DNA of 64,000 nt from Shewanella algae (GTDB taxonomy: Bacteria > Pseudomonadota > Gammaproteobacteria > Enterobacterales > Shewanellaceae): positions 2,509,001 to 2,573,000 of the forward strand of contig NZ_CP068230.1 in NCBI RefSeq assembly GCF_009183365.2. The letters run 5' to 3'. Both the position numbers and the translations under genes were made by a program. Below, piece by piece: positions 43,412 to 51,240 of the stretch. The notes beneath the pieces are model-generated. The model saw only the letters and a list, made by a program, of their open reading frames with translations. It was not told where the DNA came from and made no database searches. Position 1 is the first letter of the stretch; each line of letters opens with the position of its first letter.

Positions 43412-44854
43412 TTACTCTTCAGACAGAGGCAGAGACAGGTAGTTAAGCCCCAGCATCTTCTGCATCACGCCAACCACCTGACAGCTGTAACCAAACTCGT
43501 TGTCGTACCACACGTAGAGGATGGCGCGCTTGCCGTCGGCGATAGTGGCTTGAGAATCAACCACACCGGCGTAGCGTGAGCCCACCAGGTCACAGGACAC
43601 AATTTCAGTAGACTCGGTGAAGTCTACCTGGTTCTGCAGCTCAGAGTGCAGCGCGATATCACGCAGATAAGCGTTCATATCTTCTTTGCTGGTTTCGGCG
43701 TTCAGGTTCAGGCTGATGATGGCCATGGACACGTTCGGAGTTGGCACCCGAATCGCGTTACCTGTCAGCTTACCGGAAAGTACCGGCAACGCCTTGGCAA
43801 CCGCTTTGGCGGCGCCGGTTTCAGTGATCACCATGTTCAGCGGTGCACTGCGACCGCGACGGTCTGCTTTGTGGTAGTTGTCGATCAGGTTCTGGTCATT
43901 GGTATAAGAGTGGATAGTTTCCACGTGACCATTTTCGATACCGTACTTGTCATTAACGGCCTTCAGTACAGGCGTAATGGCGTTGGTGGTACAGCTGGCG
44001 GCAGAAACAATAACATCTTCCGGCAGAATATCGCTGTCGTTAACACCATAGACTATGTTCTTGATGCTGCCCTTGGCAGGGGCAGTCAGCAGAACCTTGG
44101 ACGCACCTGGGCTCTTGAGGTGCAGACCCAAACCGTCTTCATCTTTCCAGATGCCTGTGTTGTCGACCACCAGGGCATCGGTAATACCGTACTTGGTGTA
44201 ATCCACTTCATCGGGTGAGTTGGCGTAAATCACCTGAATATAAGTACCGTTGGCGATGATGGCGTTGTTCTCTTCATCCACCTCGACAGAGCCGTTGAAA
44301 GGTCCGTGTACTGAATCACGGCGCAGCAGGCTGGCACGCTTTTCCAGATCGCCCTTACGGCCACCGCGCAGAACGATAGCGCGCAGGCGCAACTTGTTGC
44401 TGCGGCCGGTTTTTTCAATCAACAAACGGGCCAGCAGACGACCGATGCGGCCAAAACCGTAGAGTACAACGTTACGTGGCTCAACTTCATCTTTGCTTTC
44501 AATGGCACTGGCCAGCTCGCGGCTCATATAAGCTTCGATTTCGCTGCCGTCGGTGTGGTTACGCCAATACTTAACCGCCAGTTTACCTATATCCACTTTG
44601 CACTGTTTGACATCCAGTTTGCTCAGGGCTTCTACGAAGGGGAAGCTCTCACGCAAGCGCAGCTTATCGCCCACATGGCGACGAACCAGACGATGGGCCT
44701 TGATAATATCGATGGTGGAGGCGATCAGCAGGGGTTTACCATAAACCACCACTTCTACGCCCTGATTGCGATACAACTTGCCCAACAGGGGCTGCATAGC
44801 CTCCGCCAGTTCGAAGCGTTCTTGCCAACTTTGTAGGTGTTTATCAGCGCTCAT
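43412..44854 (-). CDS. Glyceraldehyde-3-phosphate dehydrogenase homologue with N-terminal extension
   Basis: 480 residues; annotated gapB in some Shewanella genomes. The N-terminal ~125 residues (RNQGVEVVVYGKPLL, HVGDKLRLRESFPFV) are not part of ordinary GAPDH. From about 127 comes the NAD(P) Rossmann domain (VVLYGFGRIGRLLARLL), then the catalytic Cys in SAASCTTNAITPV, HSYTNDQNLID, and the C-terminal WYDNEFGYSCQV. Likely phosphorylating GAPDH working in the gluconeogenic or an alternative direction, given a second gapA 1.4 kb away; this is inference. A HexR-like 15-mer lies 167 bp upstream. Confidence 0.87.
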   Translation of the reverse strand: MSADKHLQSWQERFELAEAMQPLLGKLYRNQGVEVVVYGKPLLIASTIDIIKAHRLVRRHVGDKLRLRESFPFVEALSKLDVKQCKVDIGKLAVKYWRNHTDGSEIEAYMSRELASAIESKDEVEPRNVVLYGFGRIGRLLARLLIEKTGRSNKLRLRAIVLRGGRKGDLEKRASLLRRDSVHGPFNGSVEVDEENNAIIANGTYIQVIYANSPDEVDYTKYGITDALVVDNTGIWKDEDGLGLHLKSPGASKVLLTAPAKGSIKNIVYGVNDSDILPEDVIVSAASCTTNAITPVLKAVNDKYGIENGHVETIHSYTNDQNLIDNYHKADRRGRSAPLNMVITETGAAKAVAKALPVLSGKLTGNAIRVPTPNVSMAIISLNLNAETSKEDMNAYLRDIALHSELQNQVDFTESTEIVSCDLVGSRYAGVVDSQATIADGKRAILYVWYDNEFGYSCQVVGVMQKMLGLNYLSLPLSEE

Positions 44855-45020
44855 TTACAGATCCTTTATCTCACTTTTCCACTTTATTGTCGGGAAAGGT
44901 TTGAGTAACAAAAAGAAAAGACCAATAATCATATTTATGACAGCTAAACCTGCCCCTTTTGGTCGGCGCTATTGTAATGAAAACTGCTGCGTCAGGCTAG
45001 TAGGAGATTTTCGCTAAATC

Positions 45021-45035
45021 TCTAATTAAATTACA
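45021..45035. promoter_or_regulatory. HexR-like operator
   Basis: TCTAATTAAATTACA matches the known HexR consensus TGTAATWWWATTACA at 14 of 15 positions. It lies between the divergent GapN-like gene and the DUF2989 gene, 23 bp before the latter's start. HexR (not in the window) controls central carbon genes in Shewanella. Confidence 0.7.
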
Positions 45036-45058
45036 GATTTAGTCAATTGGAGCGTATT

Positions 45059-46006
45059 TTGACGCGTAATCTAGTAATAATTACATCATTTATCCTTTTA
45101 GCCGGGGTTAGTGGCTGTGATAATGGCGGTAACCCCGCCACTATTTGTAAGAATAATCCTGAACTTTGTGACGATTTGCATAAGGACAGCTGGTGCAGAC
45201 GGGAAAAGGCCAGCCTGATCATTCAGCGCTATCAGGTCAAAACCACGCCGGAGCCCTCAGGCGAACAAGTCTATCGCTTGCTCGTTAATCTGGAAAACTA
45301 CAACCGCTGTGTGGGGCTTGCCGCCGGAGTACAGCACATTCTCAATCCTGAACGTACCAATGACAGAGCCAGAGCCTATGGTTTGAGCGCGCAAAGCTTG
45401 TCTGAGCTGCAAGCCTCTACCAAGGGCAGCAATGACATCTATATTGCCTTCTATCACTGGGCACATTTGGGTGACGATGCAGCACTCAAGGTATTACTGG
45501 AGGCAGAGAAACAGCAACAGATAGATTCGCCCGAGATCCTTGCCGGACTCGCGGGCTATTATCTCAAGTTTGATGCCATCAAAGCGAAACAACTCTATCT
45601 TAAGGTGTTGGCAAAGAGCACCAAAGAGAACTTCGACCCCGATTGGTTGTTGGGGCTGGCAAGTGCTTCCAGGCAGTTGCAGGATATGGAGCAGGCATAT
45701 CTGCTCTCGAGAACCAATCTGCTTTTGACCGACAACCCGGTCGATGAGGTTCAACTGAAAGCCATGATAGGCAACAATAGTCAGTTGAGTACTCATTTGG
45801 ATCAACAGGCAAGTAGTCTGGCGGACGCTCTGAAAGGCGGTGATTACCTTGAGAGTGATTGGCCAAAACGCCTGCAAGGCAATGAGGGGAAAGATGATGG
45901 GAAACAAGCTGAGACTGAGCCGGTAACAAAGCAAGCCGCTGATAGCAAACCCATTGATAGCGACAGCAAGCTCGAGAAAAGCACCGAAGGGGCCAAACAA
46001 AACTGA
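45059..46006 (+). CDS. DUF2989 family lipoprotein
   Basis: 315 residues beginning (TTG)TRNLVIITSFILLAGVSGC, a lipoprotein signal with lipidation Cys near residue 20. Then come paired Cys (ATICKNNPELC, SWCRREK) and a helical middle resembling TPR-like repeats (DAALKVLLEAEKQQ, IKAKQLYLKVLAKS). A charged low-complexity tail follows (about 270-315). I assign DUF2989 from overall pattern; the function is unknown. TTG 45059 is preferred to TTG 45047 because GGAG lies six bases before it. It sits between the two GAPDH genes. Confidence 0.72.
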   Translation: MTRNLVIITSFILLAGVSGCDNGGNPATICKNNPELCDDLHKDSWCRREKASLIIQRYQVKTTPEPSGEQVYRLLVNLENYNRCVGLAAGVQHILNPERTNDRARAYGLSAQSLSELQASTKGSNDIYIAFYHWAHLGDDAALKVLLEAEKQQQIDSPEILAGLAGYYLKFDAIKAKQLYLKVLAKSTKENFDPDWLLGLASASRQLQDMEQAYLLSRTNLLLTDNPVDEVQLKAMIGNNSQLSTHLDQQASSLADALKGGDYLESDWPKRLQGNEGKDDGKQAETEPVTKQAADSKPIDSDSKLEKSTEGAKQN

Positions 46007-46147
46007 TGATGTATTCTCCGGGCGGCAAATTACTTGCCAGTTTGTAATTTACGCCTGCCGGTCGCACAATAAAAGCATTGTTTCGCGATCGCTGTAATAA
46101 AAACACCTAATTTGTTAACGGAATAGCCAGTTACAGCGTGATTTAAC

Positions 46148-46182
46148 TTGACGACCCGCGTCATTTTTGTAATTTTACTACC
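46148..46182 (+). promoter_or_regulatory. gapA promoter overlapped by a HexR-like site
   Basis: TTGACG (46148-46153), 16 bp, TAATTT (46170-46175). The 15-mer TGTAATTTTACTACC (46168-46182) matches the HexR consensus at 13 of 15 positions and covers the -10, a position expected for repression. Confidence 0.6.
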
Positions 46183-46217
46183 AATTACTGTTTTTACATT
46201 CACCAGAGGGATATGAG

Positions 46218-47228
46218 ATGACTATCCGCGTAGCAATTAACGGTTATGGCCGTATCGGACGCAATGTTCTGCGTGCTCTATACGAGAGCGAGAAAGACTA
46301 TCCAATTCAAATCGTTGCCATCAACGATCTCGGAGACGCTTCCATCAACGCTCACCTGACCAAGTATGACTCTGTTCACGGCCGCTTCAACGCCAAAGTA
46401 GAACACGACGACGAAGCTATTTATGTCAACGGCGACAAGATCCCAACCTTCCAGGAGCGCGATCCATCTAAGCTGCCATGGGCTGAGCTGCAGGTAGACG
46501 TAGTCTTCGAATGTACCGGTATCTTCACTTCCAAAGAAGCGGTACAACCACACCTGGATGCCGGCGCCAAGAAGGTTATCATCTCAGCTCCCGGCAAGAA
46601 TGTTGATGCCACTGTGGTATACGGGGTTAACAACCAGGAAATCACCAAAGAGATGACTGTTATCTCCAATGCTTCCTGTACCACTAACTGTCTGGCGCCT
46701 GTGGCCAAGCCATTGAACGATGCTATCGGCATTGAATCCGGCCTGATGACCACCATTCACGCCTACACCAATGACCAGCGTCTGTCTGATGTGTATCACA
46801 GCGATATGCGTCGTGCCCGCGCGGCGGCTCTGTCGATGATCCCAACCAAAACAGGTGCAGCGGCGGCTGTTGGTTTGGTTGTACCTGAGCTTCAGGGCAA
46901 ATTCGACGGCCTGGCGGTTCGGGTTCCGACTGTCAACGTGTCTCTGGTTGACCTGTCCTTTATCGCTTCCCGCGACACCACTGTGGAAGAAGTTAACGCC
47001 ATCATAGAAGCGGCAGCCAAGACTTCCCCCATGAACGAAGTGCTGGCGGTAAACAAGGAGCCTCTGGTTTCCATCGACTTCAACCACAACGCCTTCTCGT
47101 CCAACTTCGACGCCACCCAGACTCGCGTCAAGGGACGTCTGGTGAAAGTCATGGCCTGGTACGACAACGAATGGGGTTTCAGCAACCGTATGCTGGACAA
47201 CGCCGTTGCCTTGATGACAGCCAAGTAA
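46218..47228 (+). CDS. gapA: Glyceraldehyde-3-phosphate dehydrogenase, type I
   Basis: Glycolytic enzyme oxidising and phosphorylating glyceraldehyde-3-phosphate with NAD. 336 residues: NAD-binding INGYGRIGRNVLRAL at residues 7-21, catalytic Cys in SNASCTTNCLAP with its His in TTIHAYTNDQ, and C-terminal WYDNEWGFSNRM. The cofactor-selecting residue after the second strand reads INDLGD (acidic), typical of NAD use. GAGGGATATGAG precedes the ATG. Own promoter with an overlapping HexR-like site and its own terminator. Confidence 0.95.
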   Translation: MTIRVAINGYGRIGRNVLRALYESEKDYPIQIVAINDLGDASINAHLTKYDSVHGRFNAKVEHDDEAIYVNGDKIPTFQERDPSKLPWAELQVDVVFECTGIFTSKEAVQPHLDAGAKKVIISAPGKNVDATVVYGVNNQEITKEMTVISNASCTTNCLAPVAKPLNDAIGIESGLMTTIHAYTNDQRLSDVYHSDMRRARAAALSMIPTKTGAAAAVGLVVPELQGKFDGLAVRVPTVNVSLVDLSFIASRDTTVEEVNAIIEAAAKTSPMNEVLAVNKEPLVSIDFNHNAFSSNFDATQTRVKGRLVKVMAWYDNEWGFSNRMLDNAVALMTAK

Positions 47229-47243
47229 TCCGAGTTCAAAGCC

Positions 47244-47271
47244 AAACGCCTGCCAAATGCAGGCGTTTTTT
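47244..47271 (+). terminator. Intrinsic terminator after gapA
   Basis: AAACGCCTGC-CAAAT-GCAGGCGTTT continuing into T6. Confidence 0.92.
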
Positions 47272-47565
47272 ATGCCAGTTACTCTGTCTTGCCAAGGCCG
47301 AGGTCTTTCTCAAGCAACCATAGCCCGTTTTTATCCGTCTCTCAACAGTGCTTTCACTCCATATCTCCTTGCTTCTTCATTGCCTTTGCAATACTTGATG
47401 CAAAGCAGCGGATTTCCATTTTCGACAAGCACCATCAAGCACATTTCACTTCCGGAAAATAAAGCCCCTACTTAGACTCAGGTTAAAAGCCGTTTCAATT
47501 ATTGTGTTTGAAAGCCAATTCGGCCATTGCGCCGGTTAGCGCCTTGCCTTTAGCGGAGTCTCATT
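47272..47565 (+). other. Intergenic region upstream of yjjI
   Basis: Nearly 300 bp without a gene. A 6-bp inverted repeat TTTCAA/TTGAAA (47493-47498 and 47508-47513) lies about 55 bp before yjjI. No full FNR or CRP site was found, although an anaerobic enzyme follows. Confidence 0.3.
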
Positions 47566-49116
47566 ATGGACAATCAATTTCTCAGTCTTATTACCGATCC
47601 CCTGCTTGACCCCAAGCAAAAGACCCTGGCGCTGGCCGGTGCCGCCGATGCCAGTATTCCCTATCTGCCTCGCAGTGAAGCACTGACCCAAGCCATGGAT
47701 AAAGGCATTATCTGCGATATGTTTGAGGGTCATGCCCCGTTCAAACCCAGATATGTTTTGCCCGATTACCAACGTTTTCTCGAGCAAGGCTCCGAGTACC
47801 TGGAGTTGACACCGGCCGAAGATCTGGATGATGCCCTGATGAAGCTGATGGTGCTGTATCACCATGTACCGTCAGTCACCAATATCCCGGTGTTTATTGG
47901 CTATCTCGATAGTTTATTGTTGCCTTACTGCCAGAACGTCAGTGATGACGCCTTGTATCAGAAACTGAAACGCTTCTGGATCCAGTTGGATCGCACCCTG
48001 CCGGACGCCTTTATGCATGCCAACATAGGCCCAGAGGACAACCGTGTCTGCCGCACTATTTTGCGCATTGATGCCGAGCTCAAGCAGGTGGCTCCCAATC
48101 TAACCTTTATGTATGACCCCAAGCGCACCCCCAAAGCGCTGCTGCGACTGGCAACAGACAATATCATTGCCTGCAGTAAACCTCACATCGGCAACTGGCC
48201 GATACATGCCCAAACCTTTGCCAGTGCTCCCGGTGAGGCGCCAAATCAAACGTTCGGCATTGTCAGCTGTTATAACGCGCTCCCCACCCGAGGCGGCGCC
48301 AATACGCTGGTCAGACTTAACCTAAAAGCCGTCGCCGAAGAAGCCGGTACCCTGGAGGAAATGCTCGAGCGCACCCTGCCCCATTACTGCAACCTGATGT
48401 ATGAACTGATTGAGCTGCGCTGTGAGTTTTTACACCGCCGGTCCCATTTCTTCGACTCATTCCTGGTAAAAGAAGGCCTCATTGACGAATCCCGCTTTGC
48501 ACCCATGTTCGGCGTTTATGCCATGGCCGAAGCCGTCAATCATCTGCAGCAGTTGGCAGGTATGAGGGGCGAATATGGTCACAGTGAGCAGGCCAATGCG
48601 CTCGGTTTAGCCATTACCCGCGCGCTCAGTGATAGAGTGACCACGACCCAAGTCAGTTTCGGCTTTAATGGCCGCGCCTTACTTCATGCCCAGGGGGGGC
48701 TTTCCATCGACAAAGGCACCACTCCGGGAGTCAGAATAGCCTATGGTCAAGAGCCGGATCCTGTCACTCATGTGTTGGCGCTGGCGCCTCAACACGCTTT
48801 CTATCCTTCCGGGATCAGCGAGATCCTGACTCTGGATGAAACCATCAAGGCCAATCCTGAAGCCCTGCTTGAGCTGTGTATCGGCGCGCTGAATGCCGGC
48901 TTTCGTGAATTTACCGCCAATACCGCCGATACCGATCTGGTGCGCATCACAGGTTATATGGTGAAAAAGTCGCAGATCGCCAGTTACCGGCAACAAGGCT
49001 CACGTACCAACACCACCTTCCTGGGCACAGAGGCCAGTGAAACCACGGCCGTGACCCAAAGGGCACCGCGGGTAGTGAGCGCCGAGTTCCATGCCGCCGG
49101 CAAGTCCCCGGTGTAA
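47566..49116 (+). CDS. yjjI: YjjI family glycyl radical enzyme
   Basis: Oxygen-sensitive enzyme with a protein glycyl radical; 516 residues, the same as E. coli YjjI. The active-site Cys is at 235 (GIVSCYNALPTRGG) and the glycyl radical Gly at 463 in RITGYMV, close to the R-V-x-G-Y consensus. The reaction is not established to my knowledge; the family is related to pyruvate formate-lyase and anaerobic ribonucleotide reductase-like folds. The adjacent yjjW encodes the expected radical SAM activase, 11 bp downstream, so the pair forms an operon likely used in anoxia. Confidence 0.93.
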   Translation: MDNQFLSLITDPLLDPKQKTLALAGAADASIPYLPRSEALTQAMDKGIICDMFEGHAPFKPRYVLPDYQRFLEQGSEYLELTPAEDLDDALMKLMVLYHHVPSVTNIPVFIGYLDSLLLPYCQNVSDDALYQKLKRFWIQLDRTLPDAFMHANIGPEDNRVCRTILRIDAELKQVAPNLTFMYDPKRTPKALLRLATDNIIACSKPHIGNWPIHAQTFASAPGEAPNQTFGIVSCYNALPTRGGANTLVRLNLKAVAEEAGTLEEMLERTLPHYCNLMYELIELRCEFLHRRSHFFDSFLVKEGLIDESRFAPMFGVYAMAEAVNHLQQLAGMRGEYGHSEQANALGLAITRALSDRVTTTQVSFGFNGRALLHAQGGLSIDKGTTPGVRIAYGQEPDPVTHVLALAPQHAFYPSGISEILTLDETIKANPEALLELCIGALNAGFREFTANTADTDLVRITGYMVKKSQIASYRQQGSRTNTTFLGTEASETTAVTQRAPRVVSAEFHAAGKSPV

Positions 49117-49127
49117 GGGCGTAACTT

Positions 49128-50198
49128 ATGAAGAGTGCAGCTCCCGGAGTGTTTGATAACCCGTTCAATCATTCTGAGCTTAATCGCTATAAGCTGAGTG
49201 GGTGTGAGTCGAATAGCCGTGAGTTAAGTAGCGGCGATACCGATGCTTCGGCATTGGCTATGGGCTCCGAGGTTACCAGTGCCGAAGTCGCCAGGGTGCT
49301 GCCCTTCTCGACCGTAGATGGCCCGGGCAATCGCATGGTATTTTTCCTTCAGGGTTGCAATTTTCGCTGCCCGGGTTGCCATAATCCGGAAACCATCACT
49401 CTGTGTGACGCCTGCCGAGAGTGTATTGCGCACTGCCCGGCAGGCGCCTTGAGCCTTAAATCAACTGCGACTGACACTCAAGCAGTTCCCAATAGCAAGG
49501 CATCTCTCAGGCTTGCCTGGGATAGTACAAGCTGCATCGGCTGCGACACCTGTCTCGATGTTTGCCCTTCGAGCAGCCAGCCCAAGACCCAACGCCTGTC
49601 AGTCGGAAAAGCGTTGGCGCTGATTAAAAGGCAGCAAGCCTTTATCCGCGGTATCACCTTGAGTGGCGGAGAAGCCAGCTTGCAGCTGAAGTTCGTCAGT
49701 AACCTGTTTAAGGCCATTAAACAAAGCCCAGAGCTCAAACACCTGACTTGCCTTTTGGATACCAATGGCAGCCTGGGAGAAAGTGGTTGGCAACGTCTGC
49801 TCCCTTGGCTTGATGGCGCCATGGTTGACCTGAAAGCCTGGGATGAGCCGGCTCACCGACGACTGACAGGCCGTGGCAACATCAAGGTCAAGCAGAGCCT
49901 GCAACTGCTGGCCGAAGCAGGGAAACTGGCGGAAGTCAGGCTACTGGAAGTACCCGGAAAGAGTGATTATTGGCAACACTTTGACGCCCTGGCGTCGTTT
50001 TTGCTGGACTTGCAACGCCGGCAAGCGCTGAAGGGTGAGCCGATGCGGCTACGCCTAAACGGTTACAATCATCATGGTGTCAAAGGCGAGGCCTTGCGCT
50101 GGCCCAAGGCGAGCCAACAGCAGATTGATGATCTGGCCAAGGCGCTCAGCCGTGCCGGCATAGCCAATATCAGTCTGCCACCGGTTAACCTTGGCTGA
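49128..50198 (+). CDS. yjjW: YjjW family glycyl radical enzyme activase
   Basis: Radical SAM enzyme that abstracts a hydrogen from Gly463 of YjjI. 356 residues: radical SAM cluster Cys77, Cys81, Cys84 (GCNFRCPGC), then an inserted ferredoxin-like domain with two 4Fe-4S sets, Cys93/96/99/103 and Cys136/139/142/146, then GITLSGGEA. It is longer than E. coli YjjW (about 287), mainly from an N-terminal ~43 residues rich in Ser and Asn that are not needed for the fold. The chosen ATG has AAGGGCG upstream; ATG 49260 is an alternative without a ribosome site. The 3' end overlaps lysR by 14 bp. Confidence 0.93.
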   Translation: MKSAAPGVFDNPFNHSELNRYKLSGCESNSRELSSGDTDASALAMGSEVTSAEVARVLPFSTVDGPGNRMVFFLQGCNFRCPGCHNPETITLCDACRECIAHCPAGALSLKSTATDTQAVPNSKASLRLAWDSTSCIGCDTCLDVCPSSSQPKTQRLSVGKALALIKRQQAFIRGITLSGGEASLQLKFVSNLFKAIKQSPELKHLTCLLDTNGSLGESGWQRLLPWLDGAMVDLKAWDEPAHRRLTGRGNIKVKQSLQLLAEAGKLAEVRLLEVPGKSDYWQHFDALASFLLDLQRRQALKGEPMRLRLNGYNHHGVKGEALRWPKASQQQIDDLAKALSRAGIANISLPPVNLG

Positions 50199-51120
50199 TG
50201 GACTGCTTAAAGCCACTGAGCAGCGTCGCTTTTAGCCATTGCAGCGCCGGATCCCGGCTGCCACTTTGATGATGCACCATGCTATAGCCCACCTTGCCAT
50301 AGGCAAAGGGCAATGGCTTAACCACCATACCGCTTGCCTGCGCCGCCATTGAAGCCCACAGCGCCGAGCAGGTAAACAGCAAGTCCGAGTGACGACAGAT
50401 ACTGGCGGCGGCGCCGAAGTCGGCGACTTCCATCGCCAGATTCCGCCTGCGGCTCAATTGTGCCAATGATTGCTCGAAAAAGGGTTGCTGCAGATCGGCA
50501 TCCAAAATACCCACATGGGCGAAGCTCAGATAGGCATCCAGCGTCAGCTCTTTTGCTGCCAGCGGGTGCTCGGCTCGCATCAGGCAACACATCTCGTCCT
50601 CTGCCAAGCGCTCCCAAATCAGTTCGTTGCGACCAGTTGGCGGCTGTCCCAAGTCGTGTGGCAGAACCAGCAAGTCCACCCGTCCTTCACACAGGGACTG
50701 AAAACCCGTGCTCTCTTTGGCATGCACCGCCAATGTCATTCCCGGTGCCTGCTGCTGCACGCTGGCGATAGCGCTCGCAAGCAGTTCGAAGCTGCTTTCC
50801 CTCAGCGCCAAATTCATCCGTCCTTGAAATCCTTCAGGGCGAAAGCCCTCTTCGGTAAACAGGTTGTCCATCTCTCTGAGCATGGCGCTGATAACCGGCC
50901 CGAGTCGTTTGGCCTTGGCAGTCGGCAACAGCTGGTTACCCTGGCGGTAGAAGAGCTCATCGTCGAGGCAATCCCTGAGCTGGGAGAGTATTTTGCTGAC
51001 CGCCGAAGGGCTCAAACACAGACGCGTGGCCGCCTGGGTGACGCTTTGCTCTTCCAGCAGTTGCCTGAGCACCAGAAGATGACGGAAATTGATGCGGGAT
51101 AAGCGGACGATATCACTCAT
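50185..51120 (-). CDS. LysR family transcriptional regulator
   Basis: 311 residues. The N-terminal winged helix-turn-helix (about 12-70) shows FRHLLVLRQLLEEQSVTQAATRLCLSPSAVSKILSQLRDCL in pieces typical of LysR, followed by a periplasmic-binding-like effector domain (about 100-305). Effector unknown. It converges on yjjW with a 14-bp overlap. A large inverted repeat lies 11-57 bp upstream of its start, a likely autoregulatory site. The 13-mer TTAACCTTGGCTG occurs both at its 3' end (50185) and just upstream of its start (51132). Candidate targets are yjjIW or pssA, by position only. Confidence 0.92.
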   Translation of the reverse strand: MSDIVRLSRINFRHLLVLRQLLEEQSVTQAATRLCLSPSAVSKILSQLRDCLDDELFYRQGNQLLPTAKAKRLGPVISAMLREMDNLFTEEGFRPEGFQGRMNLALRESSFELLASAIASVQQQAPGMTLAVHAKESTGFQSLCEGRVDLLVLPHDLGQPPTGRNELIWERLAEDEMCCLMRAEHPLAAKELTLDAYLSFAHVGILDADLQQPFFEQSLAQLSRRRNLAMEVADFGAAASICRHSDLLFTCSALWASMAAQASGMVVKPLPFAYGKVGYSMVHHQSGSRDPALQWLKATLLSGFKQSISQG

Positions 51121-51130
51121 TCTGGCTATG

Positions 51131-51177
51131 TTTAACCTTGGCTGGATTTAACCTTGACTGAATAAGCCAAGGTTAAA
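51131..51177. repeat. Inverted and direct repeat at the lysR promoter
   Basis: TTTAACCTTGGCT (51131-51143) and its exact complement AGCCAAGGTTAAA (51165-51177) are 21 bp apart. A further direct copy TTTAACCTTG lies between them (51147-51156). Spacing and position suit LysR binding at its own promoter. Confidence 0.85.
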
Positions 51178-51240
51178 CCATAACGGAATGAAGTTCTGCA
51201 ATCATGCTCTCATTCGGCCAAGAGCTTGGGGAAAGCGCTA

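Noticed and set aside
47394..47407. FNR-like sequence TTGATGCAAAGCAG upstream of yjjI
   Set aside because: Only the left half matches TTGAT-N4-ATCAA; the right half is absent.
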